Counted from the stretch's first letter, positions 19,101-24,657 are shown. The stretch is 64,000 nucleotides of DNA from Pseudoalteromonas holothuriae (GCF_945859825.1 NZ_CAMAPC010000011.1:1-64000); one strand, 5' to 3'. Made by a program: numbers and translations. Notes: generated from the sequence alone by a model not told the origin.

Positions 19101-21175
19101 GAGCGGGGTCTGATTTATCTCAGGGCGTGATACTCGATATTCCAGCAAGAGCAAATGCTTTTAATACACACGATAACTTTAAACCGATTAATTTGGGTGA
19201 AGTCATTGGTAACACAGACCCGTCAATGCCTTATGTGCCACCGCCACCAGAAGCAGGATGCAATGCCGTAGCATCTATTGTAATGATAGCGGTTGCTGTG
19301 GTGGCGACCATAGCAACGGCAGGAGCTGCGGCTGTTGCTATGGGTGCTGCATCCAGTTCTATGGGCATAATGGCAGCAGGAACAGCAGCCCTCGGTGGCA
19401 GTTTAGGCGCCGCCGGAGTTGCCGCGGCTGCCATTGGGGGGTTTGCAGGCAGTGTGGCAAGTCAGCTTACTGGAAAAGCAATGGGTGTAGTTGATAGCTT
19501 CTCGTTGCGAAACGCACTTACTTCAGCAGGCACCGCAGCGGTCACCGCTGGCGTAGGCAGTGCTATGGGAGTTGGCGCTAAGTCGGCAGGTACGTTTACA
19601 GAAATTGCCACAAAAGGCGCTAAAGCTAGTTTAAATGTATACGGCCGGGCAGTGATGGGAGCAACAGCATCAATTAGTTCGGTTGCTGCGAATAAGTTGG
19701 TTGGCAATGATGCTAGCTTTAGATGGGGTAATGTTGCTGCATCAGCGTTAGTATCTGGAATAGGTGTCAATGCAGGACAAGCTGGACAAGGGTCTCTTAA
19801 TCCTGTTAATGGCATCTTAAACTCGGCAGTGCGTTATGGCGCTGATAAATTGTTCGGCAACAGCAATAGCTGGAATTTTGGTAACGTTGCAACGGATGCC
19901 TTTGGCAATGCGATTGGTAACTCTATAGTTGCCGGAATGCAGAGCAAGCAAACCCAAGCAAATACCAACAAAGCAAAAGACACGATTGCTGAAGCTGTAG
20001 AAAATGGTGCAACACCACAGGAAGCAGTACAGCAAGTAGCTCAGCAAATAGCCTCTGAAAATGGTGGAACTATTTCGGGTGGTAGAGCTAACTATACTGA
20101 TGAGTATACAGGGACAGGTACAACACTGACGAACAGCAAAGGAGAAACGGCAGAGTTCTTTACTGACAATGCCACTACGGTTCAATCTGGTTATAACCTG
20201 ATTGAGTCTATGTCAGATTTCCTAGGCACTTCACCGGGTGCAGGCAAGATGCTTGGTATGACAACTAACCAAATCATCGGTCAGACACAAAGACACCATG
20301 ATGTTCAAATGAACTCTATCCAACACTTAGATATGGCCAAGTACAAGCTTGGTGGTGCAAATGGTGTGTTTGATAGACCTGCAATGGTTGGTATTCCGGG
20401 CGTGACTCCGGGGCCGTGGGCACCTGAATTTTTACAAGGAGCAAAAGGGGCTGGTGCAGGGCTTTTGAATACCATATCTCAGCCTTCAGGATTTGGCCCT
20501 TGGAGAGAAGGGTACATTTTCCCTAAAGAAAGTAAGCTGTTAAGCAATGTATCTTCAGTTGCTGATTGGACTAGTGCGATCGCACAATCAAGCCATATAG
20601 CTAATGAATTTGCAGCCCGTGGTAAAATAATTAACATGCTTAATTCTAGCAAAGGAATTCCTGTTAACTCGCTACGTATTGATTACTTAAAAAATGTATC
20701 AACACCATTGAGTATGACTGCGAATACATATGCTCCTATTACTAGCGCAAAATCTTTTGAAGTACTGGCCAAACTAAATGGAACGCCTGTTTATTCTGGC
20801 TTAAATGCTGTTTCGAAATATGCCCCCGGAGTATATGCGGCATCTCAACTGGGATCAGAGGTGTATTACGCTGTGGAAAATGATGTAAGTTTAGATATTG
20901 CATCTAGAAATGTTGGTTCTAGAGCTTTAGGTACGGCGGTTGAACTTGGAGGTGGTTTAGCTTCGTTCAAAGCTGGAGCGGCGGCTGGAGCACCTATCGG
21001 TGCTGGTATAGGAGCCTTCTTTGGTGGAGTTGGTGCTGCACCGGGAGCTTTAATTGGAAGTGCAGTAGGTGGTATTGCGGGCACTTTAACATATACGTTC
21101 AGTGGCTTAGGTACGACGATAAACAACACTGTAACCGAAACGACAAGAGATATTATTGGGTGGTTTAATGAGTAA
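4190..21175 (+). CDS. Giant YD-repeat (RHS-like) polymorphic toxin, 5661 residues
   Basis: One uninterrupted frame encodes a protein of roughly 600 kDa. Residues 37-55 carry the ENIFVNAATGNLVLQNQDE start typical of YD-repeat proteins. YD repeats (G.L....D..G....Y.YD..G) fill about 130-3530 and resume at 4530-4930. Two homologous modules of about 165 residues lie at 743-906 and 1300-1462, and a LamG-like module lies between them (1080-1277). An Ig-like block with SGLPSG...STGLISG motifs (He_PIG type) and one PKD-like domain spans about 3530-4455. A LysM (VQSGDTLKGIAKLYYG) is at about 4940-4985. An Ala/Gly-rich hydrophobic segment (5022-5097) follows, then a unique C-terminal part ending in a glycine zipper (5593-5640). 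There is no signal peptide and no DPxGL cleavage motif. The YD shell would encapsulate and deliver the C-terminal part, which probably acts on membranes. The overlapping downstream gene is a candidate immunity protein. The secretion route is unknown; no VgrG or PAAR gene is present here. Confidence 0.82.
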   Translation: MSAVISGEGLGLFNSSLSQLGSKGSSSGAALGQASENIFVNAATGNLVLQNQDEQLKGLGLGLGVIRTYNSLGHFDGDNNDQWRLGFLKQIELEGQKNKAGSVVTRTTADGYEQLFTFDTSRGLYVSRQGAGADDTLTFNANGSAIVKPDGATVSEHYNSAGRLTSLIDNNGHKTSIQYSGSRATSIVTTTSNGTEKANLVYNAQGLLEQLSFAQGESKPNTHIYYIYDTNSRLSSVKVDLTPDDNSVSDGKVYETKYTYFGTSNRVEAIRQSDGTSLTVTYEKYGNDYRVKTLKDGEGNLTEYKYLSESHTRVSIANNHIDYFFDQKKRLVSTKRVGGNQVIQQNYSYDNLGRLNSVTDGMGHITDYEYDNNGNITKQTNANGISVNRKYNNANQLIEEQVGDETTHYIYDAKQRLRFIVNAQNAVVEYGYNNLGQRSRQHVYTTAHYTSSDMSLAALEQFVANVERSEQQKSTYSYDFRGQLNLVTRYTTTDEGIVSEVSSTRYVYDAQGLLLQETTARGEKTATKGDYTTTYSYDGLGRVLVKTDANKAQTTFTYDDANQKIATHYANGLWETNIFDKTGALTSSAKGVSIDDTQLGQTRFYRDAQGRLVAKQDEQGARSYVFYDTAGQRAATVSSTGSITEYEYDSAGRLSATIGYAQQVSTSNWINSSEKLTKTFAQLKSDIATRKDNTENRITRTLYTSTGQKEFEIDGEGFVTQYVYNENGKLAEQKQYKAPLGSKVFHTFNSPVVSTDWQVYDSTPAGATMSAEFDEQYGGQVMVLKGSAKSNGYRLRDKTTTNWQSDNRTISWDMKYAEAYTVFISVNTTAGHRYITYYAGDKAPHLSGQYASHYLSTTTTNGQWQSITRDLQADLAAVEPNVTITNINAFLVRGSGKIAEVRLSGLNDELTSAAAQSTKLAYNTAGQLEYKTDGEGYVTRYYYDQAGNEIATRRYFHKGTPGNISESNKDLVTHTFYDGQSRVKANLAADGALTTFNYNADGLKTSQSRYHQQVLNHTVGAPLVLPGSEKTTTHWRYTATGQVETKTHADGSLTKYRYDEMQNLVHQQTFDSIQAANAQLIYSSDDFNNGVANAFTISNGSSTSIEVVDNQVRFQRLNSEKSEWPSLISKQSFQLKDNVSSTIEVTTSDNLSGMYFYGGLDNSGSWSSKTLDRHAVYFDGNAIYSDVVRNGLASGREKLMSLTTNTTYVINWTTNDDFTTLTVHPKGKPHESASVKVSSQDWSNAARLRFYNNPRPNANGNEVYIDNLKIHSVNEVSSTRYQYDLLGRQISSLDGNQLLGQNLNTPVNTEHWDIYDPTPSGATMTAVYDQQYNGEVIELKGAGSSNGYRLQNLNKTPWDALEKTISWDMKYSESFTVYISVDTNKGHRYITYKPGSHGSSLGGEYAHIALPLSTSTGSWHTVTRDLLADLQSVEPDNNIKNVNAMLVRGSGRIGQVSLSDLTQTQLANRGLEVGAHSIDSFDALFASKGDHTQYDVLGNIQSHTNKEGAKTLYYYDAKGNERFQIDAMGQVTEYRYNSFNERTLVKRYHTQLSESQISQAGLVGGLHTNKVIGGQTASAYIQALVVNGGAYEEQLSFDQRGMLERHTDAQDYEKTFTYNAFSQLVRESQTTHLSSIDKLKGTSGLKTIHTNFGYDARGLLESTTKVADGITQTIVKDYDAFGRVIKTTDSNNHVKHTTYELDTSQDGIGRVISASQVVDGTQREIVTRYDMLGRMLSVKNGLGQVTRYEYDDNANSVKVFQPNNSFVLTTRNALGKTASLTYFNRSGETVSETQYKYDHSGNLTESIVNGQTQSLKEYDKENRVRQVVDANGQQVETQYDATGRVKATIVDPDGLQLRTEFSYTRHGGQVIKTEQLNTVATGSNITSGTIQTTTTELDSAGRVLSVIARQGNKIQSQMAYQYDSAGNTLKAIKGSGAKAVTTQYVYDELGRLRQEQTGSSKTNYEYDANDNLITKAQYLGSSIINSHNDSTGIQNQKVTYYVYNEANQVTHEFVSTHAQATVQQGIEQEPPINIGPIRPTPPDVVAVASGDINSVTSSTANVTNKVSIYGSVKHYSYNTNGQLIGQAQAVNSLKLINNQTSSSERSLADFLTSQKSTIIARITSHDGEYVTQHTAYDENGQKALHIDAQGGVTQWRYDSQGRVQELLKWGQRVSPLAQNQRQKLTTGILSAAELVKTGPTSADSKVKTIYGSNGQARFTLTLIEDDKASIKESIYDAAGQLIKTLAYVNTVSYSQVIDEATAAGKRVISANDRVTNLYYDNAGRLRFNIDAQGYVTEHRYNEVNNVISTIKYQASINDESTLQAEFAQNKLKYSELATHYSESVITGARISSTEYDALGRVTWQRHSDGTTESYSYNDNGLKSSYTNQNGVTWLYDYDNGGRLAYERGPSQTIYNWSSGNLSDLENVNVTKHFLYDGLGNVTSITEGGQKNNRWISGVQKATTYFSYDNAGRQISMRQNATKNAPATESTTQYDALGRAVSSTKGGITALKVYDNAGNVRFEINGEGNITERRYNALGQEVTLIKYADELTWRPNRSLELSDIVDNNGNIKTGNVPNLNVSASKDRRIETTYDASGRKVQVNIGEQSTRFTYNAFGQEIKKEQLVSGSFNTSGHKALISYQYYNELGQKVATVDSAKYLTKLSYNAFGQVQARTEYAIAATGAFNEHTMPVGTDGNDTYGRNRTIEYHYDSMGRVIYQVQSNVHIDEFTSGMNLQARSHKISAFKYDKLGNTVQSQVRSENTADITNLSAQTSDIQAWEYDAVGRLIHTASAAVATTTLDLSKPLSGAISTRTGRHITSMGYDVFGNLVRLKEHANRGTLNTSTANITAPPSSSHDKLTRHEYNTRGQLIAEYDALGNKTTHNYNALGQLEQTRQSYNEWNHENESYSFTYKLYHFDSYGKYRGSTNEQRGLPHGVSFNESTGKLSGRIFDFNPYDEGVGHSTATITLRANYLSSDNAKIQTRSFDSKNGSKTLTAFSQWRAPHSGSDDEKVRFTKYYYDRNGQTKRKTIGQNAGAGDISINSWQTYYNAFGEVKKDEEGVYVYNQNGQLWKTTKGDGVLKTHGYDKAGRLTSTVHALNGLTEITRDGSGNAILIKQPKFTQKGVTHKPQLEQQYDRWGNIIELKDARGFVTQAQYNHDNKVIKEVLPLTAVTDESGQTTSTTPINLYRYDSKGNLVQKIDGNDNSQTFKFDARGNQIQSQDGENNQTLYKYDIFGRKVLTKDAENKTTTTSYDKVDRVKETGQFGVINNKAGQYRANNVYEYDELGNRTHEYDAVGGVKSYKFDVYGNVVYSRDEMAREKRYVYNSDGTQRHETYSNLHSNSTPNKHKNTRYYDDYGNLQSGNDLGGKGFTYTYGKGWGENNSINTLTNVGGDTTKIDIGRLIRKQNDYGQDLRYTYYENGWLKSISDEATDAYVYFEYDKSGRRTLELRQSWDDLQRVIRHETTTQYDSHGRIALTQTQEYNNTRTSGEPAWQEGKVLSRVTYRYDAVGNRRSMKVENGIVGDLSVDPSYKFYGSLSVAENTKLTEQTGDIALFFQALQIPNLEFSATFLKQDPTNPSKWTEITKPEGISFSRNGRLTGTPSYESAGIYRIDVVATDKTKSPVRTYAGEIQLNIANVDAPIEIKPIPTKSVKEGMQVAIGLSEYFVADSTARKLQYTVTGLPSGLSYNSSTGLISGKLSYSTANTYNVRVQVSDKSNSNIRREQSFNLRVANMSVVTVAEEQRKEISLGTSSPGNQLRIRKISGPSFTQINNANTLIITPSATDGRSGVYIVRYAKFIYEPELRKEFKAGEFEYHILVPDTKVANQPLTAKNGSLSFKEGQSLSSSNGNLKRFFTNPDNDALSYTATFYQQKLVDISKGRSEPDLVRRWVVVNPPQGVTFNRSGYLQGKIGNSASGTYRVDVTATETNRSNPNRATAQITVAIQNVKPPITAANIPNKSTVEGQSLSYNVSGYFVTDVSSRKLTYSAAGLPSSVSINSSTGVISSAGALKDGTGGNHRITVTASDKSNSSIKVQSVFTLSVENVNYITLNEGQTHRINISSFGGTHSLIRKQLSGAPSWATVSSDKKFLTLNPGATAGRSSAYTFTLTVSEFDPELKRNFTYGTRKYTVLVRDTQTPNRAPTGSIDNKSASEGSYFSHNVTSKFKDPDGDTLTYTAKFYKRVFRPGPIDPRDRFERFDVAPSIDDISNGGTWTYQLVSKPAGLNFSTTGVLSGTPSYSTSGTYKVTVTATEQKSTKLSASREFSLTIANVIPNKAPTVTVSASGSVKKGSSTTVTATGKDTDGSIRQYEWQKSSGLSLSGSGNRVTVKGLTIGGQWVKVRVKDDDGAWSSWVTKSVSVTSATASNRRPVANRNLHSFTFEDRYFSYNIPSNAFTDPDGDTLTYSASGLPSGVRLSGSKISGSINRPGQFTVTITARDPKGLTASTKLYIEVEPGGGFNPREREPFMVNEPMMAARSLSFAPQNEKLTEATPILAKAEVSPQAPQLHQAGIASSNTSSGTSSSDSSEDEYWFTYDGNNRVVHDGGLLINGTITTHDQGQYIDYNKVGQQTLLITANNKSAQQFVYNSWGQVAFVDSFLNKSDIDLYGARATLANTPNHNNWRASSKFEYDAMGRVTDKREYFGANSTVSIYTKGLGGDPGFNTKINYGGAIKHHTQTRYNAAGEVTWTQEKALKLDITNTLKQHVPEFGFSGSSVIYVSEPWTESSLKEQSTTQSYVYDGAGMVKSYAYYQKSNLPSGVSQLIHRFTKEYEARDTYLEKVTTGRGDSSHKDSQNLQDAQTRSNYDVNGNRTRIEEHITDEGFKGDKEVNSRYMRYDAEGKIISKVTGKQSRLLTTADLNTDRSYYNPYTGQRIDWQTTVAKNVGFKEDTSYLGRETGSYYLYSSGHYLGEINKTGTNSIKEQHFSAPDSKNTTVMARHQVQSGDTLKGIAKLYYGNENLWYIIADINGLGAGSDLSQGVILDIPARANAFNTHDNFKPINLGEVIGNTDPSMPYVPPPPEAGCNAVASIVMIAVAVVATIATAGAAAVAMGAASSSMGIMAAGTAALGGSLGAAGVAAAAIGGFAGSVASQLTGKAMGVVDSFSLRNALTSAGTAAVTAGVGSAMGVGAKSAGTFTEIATKGAKASLNVYGRAVMGATASISSVAANKLVGNDASFRWGNVAASALVSGIGVNAGQAGQGSLNPVNGILNSAVRYGADKLFGNSNSWNFGNVATDAFGNAIGNSIVAGMQSKQTQANTNKAKDTIAEAVENGATPQEAVQQVAQQIASENGGTISGGRANYTDEYTGTGTTLTNSKGETAEFFTDNATTVQSGYNLIESMSDFLGTSPGAGKMLGMTTNQIIGQTQRHHDVQMNSIQHLDMAKYKLGGANGVFDRPAMVGIPGVTPGPWAPEFLQGAKGAGAGLLNTISQPSGFGPWREGYIFPKESKLLSNVSSVADWTSAIAQSSHIANEFAARGKIINMLNSSKGIPVNSLRIDYLKNVSTPLSMTANTYAPITSAKSFEVLAKLNGTPVYSGLNAVSKYAPGVYAASQLGSEVYYAVENDVSLDIASRNVGSRALGTAVELGGGLASFKAGAAAGAPIGAGIGAFFGGVGAAPGALIGSAVGGIAGTLTYTFSGLGTTINNTVTETTRDIIGWFNE

Positions 21176-21740
21176 TTTTGCGTTTGCAGTACAAGACTCT
21201 GTAGATGAAGTTCGAAAGGGCGTTAGTGTACGTGATCGAGAAATTTGGTTTAGCTTCTTAAACCCAATGAGTAGTAGTTGCCTTTTAGTACGTTGTGAAC
21301 ATGTAAAATTCTTTAAAAAGTGTGTTCTGGTTAGTTTGCTTCCGTCGTTGGTCTTAGCAGCTATAGGGGCGTTTTACTCTTTAAAAAATGGTGCAAGTAG
21401 AGAGATTGAATTATTTATATCATTGCCAGTTTTACTTTCGTACATGGTTATTCTCTTTGCCTACATTAGAACAGAGAGAAAGTCAGAGAGATTAAATCTT
21501 GATTACAAGCCATTTGTAAAAATAGCAAAAGGTTTAGCCGTCAGAATGGAGACTAAAGATCTAATAAAATCACTAGCTGTGATGGGAGGCTTTGCACTAG
21601 CTCTTTTTATTGGTTCGTTAGTTATTTATGAAAGGGGCTTTTATCTTGTTGCTCTCATTATTTTTACTCTGGTTGGTTTCAGTTTAAGTCCTGTTTTACT
21701 GGTATTAACCGCTTTGATTAAAAGGCAGAAAACAAAGTAA
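21168..21740 (+). CDS. Candidate membrane immunity protein for the YD-repeat toxin
   Basis: The 190-residue protein has four predicted membrane helices, at about 43-63, 75-93, 134-153 and 157-180, with a basic loop (RTERKSERLNLDYKPF) in the middle. I choose the ATG at 21168. It overlaps the toxin stop codon in ATGAGTAA, giving direct translational coupling, and avoids the upstream GGL extension. It resembles no family I know. Immunity to pore-forming or membrane-acting toxins is often a small polytopic membrane protein encoded just behind the toxin. This fits both location and topology, but the function is inferred from context only. Confidence 0.6.
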   Translation: MSNFAFAVQDSVDEVRKGVSVRDREIWFSFLNPMSSSCLLVRCEHVKFFKKCVLVSLLPSLVLAAIGAFYSLKNGASREIELFISLPVLLSYMVILFAYIRTERKSERLNLDYKPFVKIAKGLAVRMETKDLIKSLAVMGGFALALFIGSLVIYERGFYLVALIIFTLVGFSLSPVLLVLTALIKRQKTK

Positions 21741-21754
21741 AACATATAAATGTA

Positions 21755-21780
21755 AAGCGGCTAATTACTCTTAGCCGCTT
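21755..21780. terminator. Bidirectional terminator
   Basis: AAGCGGCTAA at 21755-21764 pairs perfectly with TTAGCCGCTT at 21771-21780. It lies between the convergent immunity and XRE genes and overlaps the end of the latter. Confidence 0.8.
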
Positions 21781-22130
21781 GCTTGTTGTATCACCGTATC
21801 CAGCATCTCGCTCACAAATTTCTGTTTGGTGCGGGGTAGCTGGCTGATCTGCTCAATCTGCCGTTCTAATAACGAGGTTGGCCCTCGCTTAGTTGCCTTA
21901 GTTGGCACATCATCTTCTAGTAGCTGTTCAACGCTCACACCCAGCGTTTTAGCTAGGTTCGTTAGCATCTCCACTGAAATCCTTAATCTCCCCACTTTAT
22001 AGTGAGCCATCGTCTTTTGGGAGATCCCCAAAACCTCGGCTAACTGTGTCTGGGTCATATCAACAGCCTTACGATAACTGGCAATACGTTGTCCCAGCTC
22101 CAGATAAAACTGCTTGTCAATGGTTGACAT
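21771..22130 (-). CDS. XRE-family helix-turn-helix regulator
   Basis: From the chosen ATG at 22130 (MSTIDKQFYLELGQRIASYR) the product is 119 residues. The HTH (MTQTQLAEVLGISQKTMAHY, then GRLRISVEMLTNLAKTLGVS) is a classic Cro/C1-type domain at about 25-80. The C-terminal tail (LLERQIEQISQLPRTKQKFV) is probably a dimerisation helix. An earlier in-frame ATG at 22160 is possible. Similar short regulators are common in mobile elements. Here it lies next to the 92-bp repeat, convergent with the immunity gene. Whether it controls the toxin unit cannot be told from sequence. Confidence 0.85.
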   Translation of the reverse strand: MSTIDKQFYLELGQRIASYRKAVDMTQTQLAEVLGISQKTMAHYKVGRLRISVEMLTNLAKTLGVSVEQLLEDDVPTKATKRGPTSLLERQIEQISQLPRTKQKFVSEMLDTVIQQASG

Positions 22131-22168
22131 ATGGCGCGTCCAATTATGAATCGTTGCCATGATAATGT

Positions 22169-22261
22169 AAAATAAACAAGACATATATGGACGCTTAGCC
22201 TTTGTCGAACAGTACTAACCAATCGAGGTGACTTTTTAGTCGCCTCGTGCCTTTCTTATAT
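22169..22261. repeat. 92-bp dispersed repeat, right copy
   Basis: Matches 3044-3135 in the same orientation, including the hairpin of GAGGTGACT with AGTCGCCTC. The following 200 bases (22262-22461) hold no gene and are probably the noncoding 3' end of the IS110 element. In IS1111-type elements that end carries the bridge RNA. Confidence 0.7.
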
Positions 22262-22461
22262 TATTTACCTGCTTAACTTTTAGCTTTGAATCAACCAGTT
22301 GTGCAATGTAAAACGCTGCTCTGACATATATTCGGGCTTAACTGCATTTAGCAGTGCCCCTAATGAGCTTCGAGCCTGCATTCCCTAAAAAGTAATTCAC
22401 TCACTCGGCCTGGTTGCCCTTGTCAAGAACGAGCTTACCTAACAACCAAAGATAGAAAAAA

Positions 22462-23500
22462 TCAAACATTATGTGCACCGCCTTGTTGCGTAAATTGGGG
22501 CTGATAAGGTGTGCTTTTCTGTAATAATATCCACATCAGCCTTGCTAGGCGATGTGCAGTAGCAACAACTGTTTTGTTATGACCTCGTCGCTGTTTAAGC
22601 TCAGTGATCCAACGACTCAAATCATCATTTTTCTTATTAGCATGAGCTACAATGGTTCTAGCGCCGTGAATAAGTTGTTTTCTAAGATACCCATCGTCAG
22701 GCTTAGTTATACTGCCCAGCCGGTTTGTATTACTCGAAGCGTATTGCGAGGGTGTGAGACCAAGCCATACAGCAAAATCTTTGGCACTTTTAAAAGCTTG
22801 GCCTTTGTCGATAGAAGCGACAAAGGCGGAGGTATTGATAAGTTCAATGCCAGGAATAGATTGTATGATTTGAGCGGCTTCGCTACGGGAGTTTTCTTGT
22901 TTAAATAAACTATCGAGTAAATGGATTTTTCGCTCAAAGCCAGTGAGTTCATCGTAGACTTCAGAAATCATCAACAGCACAGCAGGTTGTAATGAATGAG
23001 TAAGCAGTTCTTGTAACTCTTGTTTAAACTTGCAGTAAGACTTAGGGATATCAATGCCAAATTCAAGTAACAAGCTTCGTGTTTGGTTGATACAAGCAGT
23101 TCGAGCAGATAAAACGCGCTCACGCATGCGATGTAGAATAAGTACAGCTTGTTGTTGTTCAGTTTTCACAGGTACAAAGCGAATGTTCGGTCGGCGACTG
23201 GCTTCATAAATGGCGAGACAATCGTTTTTATCATTTTTATTACCACGCACAAAAGGGGTGACATGTTGTGCAGGGATTAAGTGGACTTGGTGACCCGCAG
23301 CCAAACATGTTCGACCCCAAAAGTGAGAAGACGCACAGGCTTCCATAACGATTTCACAAGGAGGCAAGTTAACAATGGTTTCTTTAAGCTTGCTTCGAGA
23401 CAGGCGTTTGGATAAACAAGGGTGACCGTGATTATCAATGCCCAATGTATTGAAATACATTTTTTGCGAGGTCAATGGACAATATGCTAACTTTTTTCAT
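22462..23500 (-). pseudogene. IS110-family transposase with N-terminal frameshift
   Basis: The long frame has the DEDD domain Glu in VMEACASSHFWGR and Asp residues in GNKNDKNDCLAIYEA. It also has the C-terminal transposase_20 region (IQSIPGIELINTSAFVA, VWLGLTPSQ, HGARTIVAHA). The true start is the ATG at 23500, behind an AGGAG site. It reads MKKVSILSIDLAKNVFQY and contains the first catalytic Asp. One extra base around 23445 shifts the frame, so the first Asp is separated from the rest. This copy is probably inactive unless +1 frameshifting or a sequencing error is involved. It is the parent type of the remnant at 3131. Confidence 0.8.
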
Positions 23501-23948
23501 GATGGATGCTCCTATGGACTGTTGCTACCAAATCAGTTTGGCGCATTGACGCCGATTTGGGACCGTCCATCTCATCCCCCATTTTTATTTGCTTGTTTTT
23601 TTGTTCAGTTTTCATTTTTTGATAATTTAATTATGGCTGTCTTGTTTAGTTGGTTAAGACAACCCAGCAGGATTAGACTTATATGGTGTTCAAATGGCTA
23701 AAAGTTTCGATTTGCCCAACTTTATGTCTTCCTCAAGGAAGTCTGTAACAGGCATTAGAAACTACGGTGTCTCGGGGCATGTTGTTAGGCAACAGTCTTC
23801 TCAGAACTCATCGTGGGAATTAGGTAGTATGGGCGAGCTTTTCTATGGTTTCCAAAACATGCATTTTGCCCAGTACAAATGGTTAACAAACTAAACAAAC
23901 GATAACATTAAAAGGAAAAGGTGGGCGTGTTTTAGCCCACCAAAAACT
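23501..23948. other. Intergenic stretch between IS110 element and cassette-like gene
   Basis: The first 70 bases carry the 5' end of the IS110 element, with ATGGAC (23514) and GTCCAT (23565) in inverted orientation. A 66-codon open frame at 23694-23894 is not convincing. GTTAGGC at about 23789 fits GTTRRRY but has no partner. A stem of GGTGGGC (23920-23926) with GCCCACC (23935-23941) lies just before the next gene. It could hide a start site or act as a minus-strand terminator. Confidence 0.4.
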
Positions 23949-24566
23949 ATGACAAGTTATACCACAATTTATTCACCAGCGATGACGAGTTCGTTAGATA
24001 TCCATTTAGAATTAATGCACACAAGTGTGATCAGTACTGTATTGATAGCTGCATTAGTATTTATTTTTTATAAGCATAAGAAGTATAAAAACCAACTTAA
24101 AGCTTACCACTCAGTTTTATGTATTAGCTGTATTTTTGCTTACATAACGTATCAAGCCACGACTTACAGTGATAAGTATGAGGAAAAAAAAGCCAATTAT
24201 GTAAATTATGAACATATCAATAATTTTCATAAGGTTAAAACATTTGAAGCGAAGCTTATTTCTACCAAAATATTGAGAGAAACTTGGCCGGGTAACAGGA
24301 CAAATAGAGGTGAGGATGACTTATGGACAATCCTAAAACTGAATACCAGCAAAGGGGAATTTCATATTAATAATGAAGCAGGTTGGTTGAGATCACAAGA
24401 CCCTACCATGCCACTTTGCTTTAAAGGCGATTTTATAGAACTGATTACTCCTTATACGGGCTATGATATTAAAATGAGATATTACCATTCATATTCCACC
24501 TATCACAAAACAGATAAATCTAAGACTGTGTGTTTAGTCGACTTTAAAGTGAAAGATAAAGCTTAA
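23949..24566 (+). CDS. Unknown membrane-anchored protein (cassette-like gene)
   Basis: The 205-residue protein has two hydrophobic N-terminal helices, at about 28-44 and 55-70. A hydrophilic C-terminal domain of about 130 residues follows, with a WTILKLNTSKGEFHINNEAGW segment that looks like beta strands. I do not recognise the family. No clear ribosome-binding site precedes the ATG at 23949; the ATG at 23982 is an alternative. The stop is followed within four bases by AAACACCTAAC, the same attC-like core that follows the gene at 324-677. It is therefore probably another integron-type cassette gene of unknown role. Confidence 0.55.
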   Translation: MTSYTTIYSPAMTSSLDIHLELMHTSVISTVLIAALVFIFYKHKKYKNQLKAYHSVLCISCIFAYITYQATTYSDKYEEKKANYVNYEHINNFHKVKTFEAKLISTKILRETWPGNRTNRGEDDLWTILKLNTSKGEFHINNEAGWLRSQDPTMPLCFKGDFIELITPYTGYDIKMRYYHSYSTYHKTDKSKTVCLVDFKVKDKA

Positions 24567-24569
24567 GGT

Positions 24570-24580
24570 AAACACCTAAC
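24570..24580 (+). other. attC-like core site (R''-type), second copy
   Basis: AAACACCTAAC is identical to 668-678 and again follows the stop of an orphan gene. No GTTAGGT partner is visible within the next 150 bases, so the site may be truncated. Confidence 0.5.
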
Positions 24581-24606
24581 ACAAATCAGTTAGCTATTTT
24601 TGCTAG

Positions 24607-24630
24607 CCAATGCATTTGGCAATGCATTGG
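24607..24630. repeat. Perfect 10-bp inverted repeat
   Basis: CCAATGCATT at 24607-24616 and AATGCATTGG at 24621-24630 form a perfect stem with a four-base loop. It lies 27 bases after the attC-like core and could be part of a folded recombination site or a terminator. There is no T-tract. Confidence 0.5.
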
Positions 24631-24657
24631 GGTAATACTATTGTGAGTGGTATTTAG

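Noticed and set aside
19231..19815. Ala/Pro-rich minus-strand frames inside the giant gene
   Set aside because: They are shadows of the Gly/Ala-rich coding region, with no ribosome-binding sites.
23440..23500. Programmed frameshift in the IS110 transposase
   Set aside because: IS110 transposases are normally a single frame. A chance indel is the simpler explanation, though it is kept as an open question in the findings.
23694..23894. 66-codon frame next to the IS110 element
   Set aside because: Low-complexity, no family match, and no clear ribosome-binding site.
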